Source of the DNA: Prorocentrum cordatum
Lineage: Eukaryota; Sar; Dinophyceae; Prorocentrales; Prorocentraceae
DNA: 64,000 nucleotides
Assembly (NCBI GenBank): GCA_963575745.1
Contig: CAUYUJ010017871.1
Location: 603,045 to 667,044, forward strand
Direction of reading: 5' to 3'
Part shown: in pieces, positions 31,600-42,604 of the stretch
Layout: each line of letters starts with the position of its first letter
Position numbering within the stretch: position 1 is the stretch's first letter
Notes under the pieces: generated by a model
Databases searched by the model: none
What the model was told of the DNA's origin: nothing
Seen by the model: only the letters and a program-made list of their open reading frames with translations
Position numbers and translations under genes: made by a program

Positions 31600-33190
31600 A
31601 GCCCCACGCAGCGGACCTTGGCGGCGAGCACGTCGAGGGCGTCCGCGTCGCACGCAGCGCCGACGCTGCCACAGTGTCCTGCCCGAGGGGCCAACGCTCG
31701 CAGCTGTCATCTCGAAGTCCCTGGCCAGCGGGGCACTGCGCCAGCAGGTGCAGGAGGTTGCTCTGCGCGCCAATGCATAGGGCGCAGATCTGCGGGAGTC
31801 TCGATAGGTGCAGCCCCCATACATCTGCGGGAATCTCTGATGCAACAAGTGCTACGCACCAGGCCCTGTGGAATCTCCACGTCGACCTACCCCACCCGGC
31901 CCATCGTACATCAACGCGCCACTGTCTATCAGAGGCAACACCTCGGCGATGGGCAGCAGCCCGCTGTCGTTGAGCTTGCCCAACTGCTCGCAAAACCACG
32001 TGCGCTCCGCCTCGCGCATCTTCAGCAACACCGCCACCCGGGCCCGCGAGCTGACCGACTGTCGCCGGGCCGTCGGCCCAGCCGCTGCCGCGACGGCCAG
32101 GACAAGCGAGGGGGCGGACACACAGCACGCTTGCGCCACCGCCGCAGCATCCTGCAGCCAGGTGCCGTCCCCGGCCTTCAGTGCCGCCCAGACCGCAGGC
32201 GCCACGGGCGAGTCCTGTGGCAGGGTGGGCATCCGAGCCCACGCTATGATCCTCGTCGCAACCTTGGCTGCCGCCTTGGTAAACAGGCGTGTCTCCAGGA
32301 ATGCGTGCACATGGCCACCTGCGCCAAACGAAGCTGACGGAGGGAGGCCGAGTAGCGTCTCCGCCGCGCAGTCGTACACGCGGTTCCGCTGTGCAGCTAC
32401 CGCCTGCCAGCCCCGCACATGGCTGGCCAGCAGCTCGGCCCCTTGGAAAGCCGCTGCTTCGACGCAGGCAGGAAGTTGACCGGACTGGAGGGGCAGCCCG
32501 AGGCCCCGGTGTGTCAACGATGCCACCAAGCGCCGCGCTCAATCGCGCAGCCTGCCGTACACGCTGGCCAGCAGCGGCTCCAGGGACAGCGCGTCGTCGA
32601 CCAACACGCCCAGAATATCTAACTCAGTGGCCGGGCGGACAGGGGCACCATCACTGTGCCGCAGGCCGCCTGGACGGGGCCGGCGCCGCCCACTGCAGGC
32701 CGCGGGGCTGTTGGCGCCTCCTTGGAAGCGGTGCCTGCAGAAGTGGCAGAAAGGCCTCAGCCCAGCATTCGCTCGAGCCAGCCCCGCCTCGTCTGGCTGG
32801 CGGATGAGAGCGTCGTCCGCGAGCTGCACCATCAATACCTGCAGCGACACCTCGGCGACACCTCGGCGTCCTCGGGGTCCCAGGCTACTCCTGGCGTTGC
32901 CGCTCGGCAGAGGTCCACCAGGGCGCTGCACAAGTGCACACCCGCCCGGCGCCCCTGGCCTGCGCCGAAGCCGACGAGGGCGCGGATCGGCCCGACCAGC
33001 AGGCCCAGGCGTAGGCGAACGGAGTCCTCGCCCAGGGAGGCGGCGGCGGCAAGCCAGAAACGGCCGCGCAACCCGGCCCGCCTGAGCTGCAGCAGAACGG
33101 CGTCTCTCCGAGCCAGGTCGAACCCGTGAAGCATTGTGCGCAATGCGCACTCCCTGTCGCAAGCGTAGTTGCAAAGCGAGCACTATGCCG
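31600..33190 (-). pseudogene. Broken non-LTR (LINE-type) reverse transcriptase, 5'-truncated
   Basis: Read on the minus strand in three or more frames. From 33143 the peptide GFDLARRDAVLLQLRRAGLR corresponds to palm motif A with its Asp. Then GQGRRAGVHLCSALVDLC matches the usual PQGxxLSPLLF region. VQLADDALI is the catalytic xADD box, with both Asp kept. ELDILGVLVDD follows. The thumb-like part (GLGLPLQSGQLP, then KMREAERTWFCEQLGKLN) runs from 32529 to 31852. The C-terminus has a CCHC knuckle in CALCIGAQSNLLHLLAQC (C-X2-C-X8-H-X4-C). Frame changes near 32860, 32535 and 31860 break the frame. No endonuclease domain remains, and the 5' side runs into a GAG tract. This fits a dead, 5'-truncated LINE insertion. 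Confidence 0.8.
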
Positions 33191-33229
33191 ACGGCCTGGG
33201 AGGTCCAGGGGATGCGTCGCGAGGTAAGG

Positions 33230-34093
33230 GGGAGGAGTATGTAAGAGGAGAAGAGGAGGACAAGGAGGAGGAGGAGGAGGAGGAGGCTCGCTGGCCCAAC
33301 TTTGGAATGGAATGATGTGCGCTCGTCCGCACATGGTAGACCCTGAACGGAACGACTTAGCATCAAGACCCCTGATAGGGGAAAGAGAAGCGGAGGAGGG
33401 AGGAGGTAGGAGGGAGGGAGCGGGGAGAGGAGGAGGGAGAAGGGATGCAGGAAGTAGGAGGTAGGAGGGATAGGAGGAAGGTAGGAGGGAGGGGGGGGAA
33501 GAGGGAGGGGAGCGAGAAAGGGAGAGAGGGAGCAGGTAGGAGGAAGTGAGGGAGGGAGGAGGAAGGATGGAGGAGGGAGGGAGCGTGGAGAGGAGGAGGG
33601 AGGAGCGAGAAGGGAGAGAGCGAGGAGCGAGACCGAGGGGAGCGAGGAGACGAAGGGTGAGGAAGAGCAGGGAGGGAGGGAGGAGGGGAGGGAGGAAGGA
33701 GCTGGGAAAGGAGGGAGAAGGGAGTGAGGGAGAAAGAGGATGAGGAGGATGAGGATGAGGATGAGGATGAGGATGAGGATGAGGATGAGGAGGAGGAGGA
33801 GGAGGAGGAGGAGGAGGAGGAGGAGGAGGAGGAGGAGGAGGAGGAGGGAGGAGGGGAGAGGGCGGGGAGAGGAGGAGGAGGAGGGAGGAGCGAGAATGGA
33901 GAGAGCGAGGAGGGAGAAGGGGAAGGAGGAGGAGGAGGAGGAGGAGGAGGAGGAGGAGGAGGAGGAGGGGAAGAGGAGGAGCGAGCAGGAGCAGGAGCAG
34001 GAGGAGGAGGAGGAGGAAGAGCAGGAGGAGGAGGAGAAGGAAGAGCAGAGGAGGAGGAGGAGGAGGAGGAGGATGAGGATGAGGATGAGGAGA
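33230..34093. repeat. Purine-rich GGA/GAG tract
   Basis: About 860 bp of purine-rich sequence on the plus strand, first irregular (GGAGGGAGGGA words, 33370-33720), then nearly pure (GAG)n. Confidence 0.9.
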
Positions 34094-34338
<245 letters not shown>

Positions 34339-34894
34339 CGAGGAGGAGGAGGAGGAGGAGGAGGAGGAGAGAGGAGGGAAGGGAGGAGGGAAGGAGGGCG
34401 AAGAGGAGGAGGAGGAGGAGGCAGGAGGGGTCTTGAGATCCGACGTCACAACAAAACATGTAACGTCGTAAGGAAACTCGGCGGGGGGCGCCAAACCGCG
34501 GCATTTCTAGCGTGGGATCGATCCGTGCTGGTCCTGCTGGGGCCCGGAAGCGGGCGAAAAAGCAGCCAGCATGCAAAACACCGCTACGCCCAGACCGCAG
34601 GGGGAAGGAAGTGGGATGAGGACGAGGGAGGAAGAAGGAGAGAGGAGCGAGAAGGGAGGAAGCCAGAAGCGAGAGCGGAGGGAGCCAGGAGGTACGGCGA
34701 GGGCACTGGAGAAGGAACAATTGGACAAGGAATCCAGGGTCTGAAGCTGGTGGAATACCAATCGTGGATCGGCCATGTATACCACCGCCGACCTCATAAG
34801 ATAAGGAATCCTCCAGGGTCTGAAGCCTCCTGGGCACATTCCTTGACCAACGTCCCCACAGTAGCCCAGACCCTCGACGTCATGGCTTTTTCAT

Positions 34895-35145
34895 AACGTC
34901 GACCCCCAGAGGTCTCGACCAATTCCTCTCGGGGGCGACCATGGGGGCGAATAGCTCAGGGAACGTAACAAATGTATCCAAGGGCGCCGATGGTCCACGC
35001 CTTTAGCGAGGCTCCCCAGCAAATATGTGTAACGCCCGCCCCTGGGCTATTCGCCCATATCGTCGCCTCCCATCCACGGGACCGGCTTGTCACCCTGAAT
35101 TTCTTCTGACGGCCCCGACGGCCGTTGAGGGCTCCCCGAGGCCGA
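34895..35145 (+). repeat. Dispersed ~110-bp repeat, two tandem copies
   Basis: Two neighbouring copies of the GGTCTCGACC dispersed repeat, at about 34895-34960 and 35065-35145 ('ggcttgtcaccctgaatttc', 'tgacggccccgacggc', 'gaggctccccgaggccgaa'). Confidence 0.55.
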
Positions 35146-35149
35146 AAAA

Positions 35150-35640
35150 GGAGAAGCTCCCGTCGCTATTGCTTGATGACAGAGGCGAGGCGACCGAGCT
35201 GGACTCTCCGAGGCCTGCCGAGGGTGGACCCACACGTCGGGCTGGCCTGCGCAGTGGCGCCGCGGCCGCCGCCGGCGGCGCGGCGCGCGCGCCGGCCTGC
35301 TGCGCTGCGGCAGGCGCCCACCTGGCGGCCGCCAGGTCGCTTCGATGATTCCCAGACGGCCTCGTCCTCGATCCCAAGGCCCCCTCGAGTCATGCAAAAG
35401 TCACGTGGTGAAAAACCGCGGGAGGTGTCCCTACATGTTCGGCCGCTGGGAGCCCTGACCGGGCCCCGGGACCGTCAGAAAGCGGCTCGGGGCGAAAAGC
35501 CGGTCCCGGGGAGTGGGTCGAGACCTCTGGGGGTCCACGTCATACAAAATCATGGCGTCGGGGGTCTGGGTCTCGTGCGATCTGGTTCCTGGTCTGGCCC
35601 GCGACGGCCTCCTCTGTGACGCAGACGGGCATCGTAGTAC
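35150..35640. other. No gene recognised; contains minus-strand dispersed repeat
   Basis: 35405-35565 holds a minus-strand copy of the GGTCTCGACC repeat ('gggaccgtcagaaagcggct', 'gggtcgagacctctggggg'). The GC-rich part at 35210-35340 has no recognisable domain in any frame. Confidence 0.45.
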
Positions 35641-35667
35641 TATGCGCCCCCCTTGCAGGCGTGCGTC

Positions 35668-35830
35668 CGACCAGAGCATAATATGCTCTGGCCGAACGCA
35701 TATAGTAATAGATCGTTACTACAACCATCTTGCAGTAGATCGTTGCACAATATGCTCTGGTCTGACTACAGCCATCTTGTAGCAGATCGTTGCATACGCC
35801 AGCGGTATGGCCAGAGAGCGCCTGCCACCG
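35668..35830. repeat. Palindrome-containing ~62-bp tandem repeat
   Basis: A near-perfect palindrome CCAGAGCATAATATGCTCTGG (21 bp, given in two parts: CCAGAGCATA + ATATGCTCTGG) is followed by repeats of 'catcttgcagtagatcgttg' and 'catcttgtagcagatcgttg' with the 'aatatgctctggtc' half-site between them. Confidence 0.6.
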
Positions 35831-36164
35831 AGCATGTACTGCACATCGCCGTGACGAGAAATGACTTCACTCTGCCTTCGCCAATAGCGCAGCAGGGCGG
35901 ACACGTTCGGAAAAATGATGCTGCAACTGCTCCGCGCGCGGACGCATTCCGCTCGATGCATTCTGGAAGGTGGCGCGGAGTAGATTCCGATCCAGTTTGT
36001 GGTGATCGATTTATAACCATCAGGCAGATCGGAAACTACTCCGATGAATGACGCCAGCAGAGACGAACCCAATCAGTGGATGCCGAATGACAACGGCATG
36101 ATGCTTGGAACCTAAAATTACACCCCGAAAAAACCCAATCAGTGGACGGTTTGACAATTAGTGA

Positions 36165-36375
36165 TACGGATATTGAGATCCATGGTGAGATCGATCATGA
36201 CATCGATAGCGTAATCGATAGTGAGGACGATTGTCTGGTCGATCGTGGGACCGATAGTGAAGTCGATTCAATGAGATCGATATTGAGATCGATCGTGAGA
36301 TCGTGCGATCTATAGTGAGATCGACTGTGAGATCGATTGATAATGAGATCGATGGTGAGACCGATCGATAAGAAG
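36165..36375. repeat. GATCGA-rich degenerate tandem repeat
   Basis: About 200 bp with GATC nearly every 8-14 bp, as words like GAGATCGATCGTGA, GATCGATAGTGA and GTGAGATCGAT. It is far richer in GATC than its surroundings. Confidence 0.85.
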
Positions 36376-36604
36376 ATCAACCAAGAACATGGGAAAGCGG
36401 AAACCCCGCCGCCCACCGAACTCGGCCCGGAACCCGGACCCGGGAACCCTGAAGCCCGGAGACGGGAACCCGGGAACACGGCCGCCCACCGACATCGGCC
36501 CGGCACTTTCGCCCAATCTTGCAAGCTCTGCTAGGACTCCTCCAGTGCAAGCACTGACTGGGGAAAAAATTAAGAGGAAAATCATGGAGGCCTGGCGCGG
36601 AAAC

Positions 36605-36690
36605 TTGAGACCCGATCTACGTCGGGTCCACGTCGGATTTACGTCGGGTTCACGTCGGACTACGTCGGATTTACGTCGGATTTGCGTCGG
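36605..36690. repeat. ACGTCGGRTTY tandem repeat
   Basis: Eight or so 11-12 bp units such as ACGTCGGATTT and ACGTCGGGTTC. Related words occur at about 3010-3095. Confidence 0.85.
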
Positions 36691-36949
36691 ACTGACACTG
36701 GAGCAGCGCCGCGCGAGCGTCGACCCATAGCTTACGGAACTGACGTGTGGACTAGATGATACGGCTAGTACGCGCCGCGCGAGGCCTCCAGGATTCTCCT
36801 CACAAGAGACGGTCTGGGAGAGATCTTCGCCACAACCACTGGATGAAACTCTCGCCACGGCTGTGAGATGTCCGAGCGCGCGTGCCGCCCTGCCGGGGCC
36901 ACGCGCACACTTAGCAACAGTGTGTCAGGGTGAAGCCCAGGTCACGACG

Positions 36950-37040
36950 GGAGGCTTCTGCCATTGTTCCACGTCGGGGGGGGCCCTCGAGGGGCCGTCG
37001 AGAGCCTGCCCAGGATGAAGCCCATGCCCCCGGGGAACCG
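36950..37040 (-). repeat. Dispersed ~110-bp repeat, minus orientation
   Basis: Minus-strand copy of the GGTCTCGACC dispersed repeat, seen as 'gggggccctcgaggggccgt', 'caggatgaagcc' and 'cccccggggaacc'. Confidence 0.5.
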
Positions 37041-37228
37041 CGCGCTGACAAACACCAAGACGTCGCACGTCTGGAGGGTGTGCGTCAGCGCCGGCGCGTG
37101 CGCGCGCTGGCCCTGAGATCCGGAGCACACCAGGCGTCCTCGCCCGGCTTCGGGCCCCCGGGGGCCATCACAGATCGATCGGGCTCGAAGAATGCAGCAG
37201 CAGAGACAGGGCCCAGGGCTCTGGTACA

Positions 37229-37428
37229 GTGGAGGCCAGTCCACCAGGAATCTCCAGCAGGAGTGCACAAGAAACCTTCAACAAGAAGAGGCCCCAGGGC
37301 GTCCCTTGACTTTGGCTGTGGGCGCGTCGCGCTTTCCATGCAAAACCATCGAAGCCCAAGAAACCCAGGGCACCCTGGAGGCGAGTAGGGTGCTCCTTGA
37401 CCTGGGTCTCCACTGCAGCGCTTTTCCG
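37229..37428. mobile_element. ~200-bp TIR element (CAGTGGAGGCC), copy 1
   Basis: Begins ACAGTGGAGGCCAGTCCACC and ends 'gggtctccactgc', a short imperfect inverted repeat. The interior ('ccccagggcgtcc', 'ttgacttt', 'accatcgaagcccaagaaac', 'ccagggcaccctggaggc') is shared with 46267-46455. Confidence 0.55.
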
Positions 37429-37683
37429 CGACGTTGCATCTGTGTCGCAACGTCGGATCTCGGGGACGAGGCAAGCTGTGCAACAACTCAGGGCTGGGTC
37501 AGGCCGCGTGCTGCCGGCGGAGTGGAGCAGGGTGAGCACACACTGGGCGAGCTCGCGTCTCGGAGGGGCACCCGGATCTCCGAGCCGAGGAGGGGGGGCA
37601 CCGAGGATCGTCGATCGCTGGCGGAGGGGCACCCGGATCTACGAGCCGAGGTGGTCTGATTCGGCCCCAGGCGGTGCTTCTTG

Positions 37684-37850
37684 CAGGTCGGGCATGTCCT
37701 CCTACAGGCTTTTTTTTTTTTGGGGGGGGGAATAAAACATGGTCAAACAAGTATTCAAACACCCGCAAAAAAGCGCGAAACATCGTCGCTTTTCGGCTGT
37801 TCTTGAACACTTTTTCTGCTCGGCGGTGGACAAGCCTCCCTTAAGTAAAC
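37684..37850. mobile_element. TTAGGTCGGGC-family element, copy 2 (right end diverged)
   Basis: Left end CAGGTCGGGCATGTCCTCCT + ACAGGC, followed by a T11 and G9 run, then the AT-rich interior typical of the family (gttcttgaacactttttctg). The right inverted end is not clear. Confidence 0.5.
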
Positions 37851-38199
37851 CACCCTTTCTGGTGAAAACGACCCGGGACCGAAACCGACGGACCTGGACC
37901 CGCAGGACTGACGGCCGCGACGCCCTCTCGCGAACCGAAAACGGCACATTCGCGAATCGACGTGCCAGGGTAGGAGGTCTATCAACCTCCGATCGGTAAA
38001 GGGGCAGGCCCGACTCAAAGGTGCTTCCTCGCTCTCGGATTTCTCTCCGGGGGGAGAAGGACACATTGCCAAAGAAATATATTCCAAAAGGAGCATGACA
38101 AAACCACGAGACATCGCCGCCAGGCTATTTTTTGGGGGGGCTGTGCTCGACCACTCCTTCTCTAGGAGGCGCGGGCCCGACTCCAAAAGGCTCCCTCGC

Positions 38200-38232
38200 G
38201 CTCGGCATCCGAGGGGGGGGGGGGGGGGGCGC
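38200..38232. repeat. Long G homopolymer
   Basis: An 18-20 G run on the plus strand at about 38211-38230. It is a potential G-quadruplex and a likely site of sequencing or assembly error. Confidence 0.8.
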
Positions 38233-38416
38233 CCCCCACGGACCCCGCGGGGGGGCCCCATGGGGCCGAGCGCAGAAGTCCTCTGGGCGAGGCGGCGGGG
38301 CCCTGAGCTCGGGTCGGGCACGGCCCTCCTAAGGAGGCGGGCTGGGGACGAGACATCAAGCATGTGGAGAATATGCCAGAAAAAAACCTCAAAGATGGTC
38401 AATATGGGCCCTACGC

Positions 38417-38592
38417 TTAGGTCGGGCACGTCCTCCTAGAGGCGGATTGAGGACGAAGCATCAAACAGCATGCAAAACGGAGGCACATACGCCGGCGCCA
38501 GCAACAACTCAAAGATGGCCAAAAAGTCGTCCCCAGACTGTTGTTTTACTACTTCTGAATGTGCCTCCTGTAGAAGGACACGCCCGACTTCA
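38417..38592. mobile_element. TTAGGTCGGGC-family element, copy 3
   Basis: Left end TTAGGTCGGGCACGTCCTCC + TAGAGGCGGATT, right end CCTCCTGTAGAAGGACACGC + CCGACTT, forming an inverted repeat of about 28 bp. A possible half-copy lies just upstream at 38315-38350. Confidence 0.75.
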
Positions 38593-38769
38593 CCCTACAG
38601 GGGGGGCCCGCGCAATCGGCACCCTCTCCTCGTAGTTATCGGAGGTCTGGGCAGTCGGCCCCCCAACCCCCTCGAGGACCGAGGCAGTCGTGGCCTTTTC
38701 CGTGCCGTGGCGCTCCTGGAGCCCTGCAGACAGGACCGCGCCAGGGGGTAAAACAAAACCCGGACGGGA

Positions 38770-38893
38770 GGCTGTTGGCCAAGTTCGGCCTCGGGGGGGC
38801 CCTCGCCGGGCCTCGGGAACGTCAGCAAACGACCCGGGATGAAGCACCAGCCCCCGGGGAATGGGTCCGGACTCCCGGGGGGCGCCGTCCTGC
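38770..38893 (-). repeat. Dispersed ~110-bp repeat, minus orientation
   Basis: Well-preserved minus-strand copy of the GGTCTCGACC family ('ttggccaagttcggcctcgg', 'ccctcgccgggcctcgggaa', 'cgggatgaagcaccagcccc'), cut by the assembly gap. Confidence 0.6.
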
Positions 38894-38900
38894 AAAGATC

Positions 38901-39000
38901 NNNNNNNNNNNNNNNNNNNNNNNNNNNNNNNNNNNNNNNNNNNNNNNNNNNNNNNNNNNNNNNNNNNNNNNNNNNNNNNNNNNNNNNNNNNNNNNNNNNN
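38901..39000. other. Assembly gap (100 N)
   Basis: Exactly 100 unknown bases, the conventional size for a gap of unknown length. The distance between left and right flanks is therefore not known. Confidence 1.
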
Positions 39001-39197
39001 TTTTTCGGCGAACGCCTTAATGCAACGTATCCAGTGTATCCGAAGATTTTATAATTGCAACATGTTGTGCAATGTTACATTATTATGTCTCCCCCCCTAC
39101 CCCCCCTTGGAGCCGCGCCACAGCGCCGTACCAAACTGATCGGCCCCTTCTGGGGCCCTTAAAACCTACAAGAACCTATGACAAATCAACACATTCG

Positions 39198-39790
39198 GCC
39201 TCTTGGGGCCCCAAGAGGGCCTCAAGATGGCCCAAGATGGCCCCAAGGCGGCCCAAGACGGCCCCAAGACGACCCAAGATGGTCCCAAGGCGGCCCATGA
39301 GGCCCCCAAAACGGCCCAAGAGGGCCCCAAACGCCCCATGGACGGCCCAAGAGGGCCCCAACAGCGCCCACAACTGCGCCTCCAGAGGCCGAAATCATTG
39401 ATTTTCCCATGGTTTCTGTAATATTTTAGCGCTCGCGCCTTTTTCGACTCTCAAAAATCCATGACGGCCCAAGCAGCTTCCAGAATCGCCCCAGAACAAC
39501 CCAAAAAGCGCCCAACAGGGCCCCCAAGCGGCCCAAGAGGGCCCCACAACACGCCAAAAAGGCCCCGAAGACGGTCCAAGAGGCCGCGAAGACGGCCCAA
39601 GAGGACCCCAAGAGGGCTCCAATGCGGCCGCGAGAGGTCCCCAAGACAGCCTCCGAGGGGGCGAAACGGCGCAAAGGCGCCCCAAGACGGCCCAAGACGC
39701 CCCCAAGAGGCCCCAAGAGGCCCCCAAGAAGCCTCCAAGAAGTCCCCCAGAAGCCTCCAAAAGGCCCCCAAAAAGTTCCCCAAAGGCCAC
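39198..39790. repeat. CCCAAGAGGC tandem array, large block
   Basis: About 590 bp of the same 10-12 bp word as at 130-440, with spacing modulated so that CCCAAGA recurs every 9-18 bp. A short tail of the same type lies at 39945-40010. Confidence 0.9.
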
Positions 39791-40123
39791 ACAGCGACTG
39801 GAGTGTAATGTTATTTTCCCCCCTCTGGGCGAACTGCGGCGCAACGCCAGCCAGGTGGAACTTGGTCACTGCGGCGCCCATGATTAGAGCCGGCGCTGGA
39901 AGGGAAGATGGGGAGGGTGTATGAAAAGGAAGGAGGGTGGAAAGGCCCCAAAGAAGCCCCCAAGAGGCCAAAAGAAACTCCCAGGAGGCCTCCAGGAGGC
40001 CCCCAATTGAGGGATGGAAAAACGACCCTACCCTGGGTTACAAGTGCGCGGTTTGTAAACCTCCTGGGAACCCCCAAAGCCTAGAGCCGCCAGGACGCGG
40101 CACATCACGCAGGGTTTACCCGG

Positions 40124-40876
40124 TCAGCCCACAGGAGTTTCAGCGCACAGCGCCTCGTACACCAGGGTAGGGGCGTTTTTTTCTGCCCTTGACCCAAGAG
40201 GCTCCCAAGAGGCCCCGCGACGACGTGACTGTACGTGCTCCGGACGTGCACCTCGCGAAGCGAGAGGAATCAATTTTCCCTGCTCGGGTGACGATGACGG
40301 CCCTGTCACCGGCACTATTGTCTTATGGTCCATCTGCGGCCCCGACTTGAAGAGGGGAATGACCATGACGAGGGGCAAGATGACCAACAGGAGAAGCCAG
40401 ATGAGGACGAGGAGACGGAGGATGAGGAGACGCAGGGGAAGGCGCAGGATGAAGGGGGGAAGCGCACAACCAGGAGGAGCGATAGGAAGAGGAGCAGCAG
40501 CACAATAATACCAAGCAGGGGAGGAAGGATGAGGAGGATGAGGAGAATGAGGCCGAAGAGGACGAGGAGGAGGAACAGGATGAAGATGATGTTTGAAACT
40601 TTCCCTCATCGAACCCGGCCGCGGGGCCGAACAATCAAAGGTTTGCCTGCACCGCTGTCTACACACCGCGCTCTCTGGCCCACTGGCCGCAGAGAACATC
40701 ATCAAGATTCTTGGGAGGAGAAGAAGGAGGCTGAGTAGCCAGAAAAAAGGCAGACGCGGAGAAGCATGATGAGACAGGGCAAGATCGCCCACGAGCTCAA
40801 GGCGAGCAGCATGGACGACAGCAAAATGAGAAGGACCGAGGTGACAGTGACCCTGGCCACGCCCGCCGATGCACAT
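40124..40876 (-). CDS. Possible membrane-protein fragment (low confidence)
   Basis: A 250-codon minus-strand frame with no recognised domain. Its middle (40330-40480) has a very hydrophobic run, LVLIWLLLLVILPLVMVIPL, followed by a plausible cytosolic stretch FKSGPQMDHKTIVPVTG. An adjacent frame at 40790-40860 also reads hydrophobic (SVLLILLSSMLLALSSWAIL). This could be a broken or spliced membrane-protein gene. It could equally be the leucine-rich reading of a CTC-rich tract, since the plus strand reads GATGAGGA-type words. No splice sites were established. Confidence 0.25.
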   Translation of the reverse strand: MCIGGRGQGHCHLGPSHFAVVHAARLELVGDLALSHHASPRLPFFWLLSLLLLLPRILMMFSAASGPESAVCRQRCRQTFDCSAPRPGSMRESFKHHLHPVPPPRPLRPHSPHPPHPSSPAWYYCAAAPLPIAPPGCALPPFILRLPLRLLILRLLVLIWLLLLVILPLVMVIPLFKSGPQMDHKTIVPVTGPSSSPEQGKLIPLASRGARPEHVQSRRRGASWEPLGSRAEKNAPTLVYEALCAETPVG

Positions 40877-41152
40877 CCCCCCCGCCCTCCCTCCCTTCCT
40901 CCTGTGCTCCCCCCCGCTCTCTCTCCCTCCGCGCTCCCCCCCCCCCCGCCCCCCAGCAGGGCCTGGTTCGGCAGGGGCCCCCCGGCGAGAGCCGCTCTGC
41001 TGGAGGCCGCCGCGCTTGGCCGACGCCGCGCTTCGCCGGGCTGTGTGAGGCGCTCCGCCGCACTTTGCCGACGCCGCGGAAGGGTACGGTCGAGCGGAGC
41101 AATCTACAAATTACAGTAGGGCAACGAACAATTACATAAACATAAAAACTCA

Positions 41153-41283
41153 AAGGTCCGCGCGGATTTCTCGGGTCGGCGCTCGACCCCCCTCCCTGGC
41201 GCGCGGAGCGCGCCAGGGCCGGCGCCAGAGGCGCCGCCAGGGGGCCCTAGCGCCGATCCAAGAAATCCGCGCGGACCTCCGAG
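41153..41283. mobile_element. Foldback element, copy B
   Basis: Left arm AAGGTCCGCGCGGATTTCTC pairs with right arm GAAATCCGCGCGGACCT. The GC-rich middle 'ggcgcgcggagcgcgcc' and 'ggcgccagaggcgccgcc' is itself palindromic. The left flank 'cataaacataaaaactc' matches the flank of copy E, so the true element is longer than the core hairpin. It directly abuts a TTAGGTCGGGC-family element. Confidence 0.75.
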
Positions 41284-41286
41284 TTC

Positions 41287-41442
41287 TTCGGGCGTGTCCT
41301 CCTACAGGCGGCTTTTGGACGGATTTTTTAAAAGTCCAATGTAGGAGAAAAAACAAAACCAAACAAAAAATTCAAAAAAGTCCCCCGACTATGCTCTACT
41401 ATGCTTGTACATTCCTTCTGTAAAGGGACAGGCCCGACTTTA
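41287..41442. mobile_element. TTAGGTCGGGC-family element, copy 4
   Basis: Left end 'cgggcgtgtcctcctacagg' (outermost bases diverged), right end 'cttctgtaaagggacaggcc' + CGACTT. The interior is AT-rich. Confidence 0.65.
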
Positions 41443-41659
41443 TTTTGTTATTTTTCTTTCCCCTATACAACAGCATCCTGCGCAGCCGCCTCCGAGGACC
41501 CCCTCGACGAGACGAAAAACGCTGGCCCGGCCGGGGAGGGCCGGCGCTGTCTCGGCTTGGCCCCTCGCCGATACATCTCGCGGCCACTCGGCCTCCCCGG
41601 ACGTGCGAGTTATGCCTTGGCTTTTGCAGCACACGGCCCCTGGAAGCCCGGACCTCTCC

Positions 41660-41830
41660 CCGGGACCTCATCCCAGAAATAGCTACGAGCACCCAGAAGA
41701 GTATCGAAACAGTGTCGAACGAGTAACTATGGCCTCCCAGGGCTCGACACGTGAAGACCCTCAAGTTTCGGTATTCTCTTCGTGCTCTAAATTCTTTCTG
41801 GTGATCAAGGCTGAAGTAGGTTGGAACATG
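41660..41830 (+). repeat. Dispersed ~190-bp repeat, copy 2
   Basis: Relative of 28095-28285: 'cgagcacccagaagagtatc', 'agtgtcgaacgag', 'cctcccagggctcgacacgt', 'ttctttctggtgatcaaggc'. Confidence 0.65.
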
Positions 41831-42257
41831 AGAACCCGGGACCGGCTTCTCCTCGCAGCGCACTGCCAGCGGCACACGCGGTGTCTGAACTATCACGGGG
41901 CGCCTCCTTCACACCTCGTGACAAGCGTCTGGACGCCCGCCGCTGCTGGCTTTCCATCCAAAACCGTTTTCCAATGCCCTTGGGCCCGGTCAGGGGCCCT
42001 GGGGATCGAAAACGACGAAACACCTCCGCCCTGAACTCTTTACGGCGCGGGCGTGTCTGGGTCGCGATCGCGCGCCCAACTACATATACACACAAACTCT
42101 CAGCGGACGGCCGTCGGCGACGAACGCGGCCAGCAGCGGCGGCAGGCGCAGACGGTGGCCGTCGCCTGCAGCCCTTGTGGAGCAGGGACCTACAGGCCCA
42201 GATAATGTTCTTATGGCAGGATCAACCTAGTTCAAAACATCATACCAATGGAATGAA

Positions 42258-42455
42258 ACAGGACGGTCTCCTCCTCCTCCTCCTCCTCCTCCTCCTCCTC
42301 CTCATCATCATCATACCCCTCCCCCTCCCGCTTCTCCTCCCCCTCACTCTCCCCCTGCCCCTCCTCCTCCTTCTCCTCCTCCTCCTCCTCCCCCTCCTCC
42401 TCCCATTCCTCCTCCGCCTCCTCCTCCTCCTCTTCCTCCTCCCTCCACCGCCGCC
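42258..42455. repeat. CTC microsatellite
   Basis: About 200 bp of (CTC)n with a short CATCAT run, followed at 42490-42525 by a GTCGTC tract. Confidence 0.9.
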
Positions 42456-42604
42456 CCATGTCCCGAGCTTCTGACAGGGTCATCAGCTCGTCGTTGTCGT
42501 CGTCGTCGTGGTCGTCGCTGTCGTCCTTCTGGGTCGGCAGCACCAGCCGCAAGGCCTTCACAATAAAACAGGGCGCTCTCAACCAAACAATTTCGAAGAA
42601 CATG

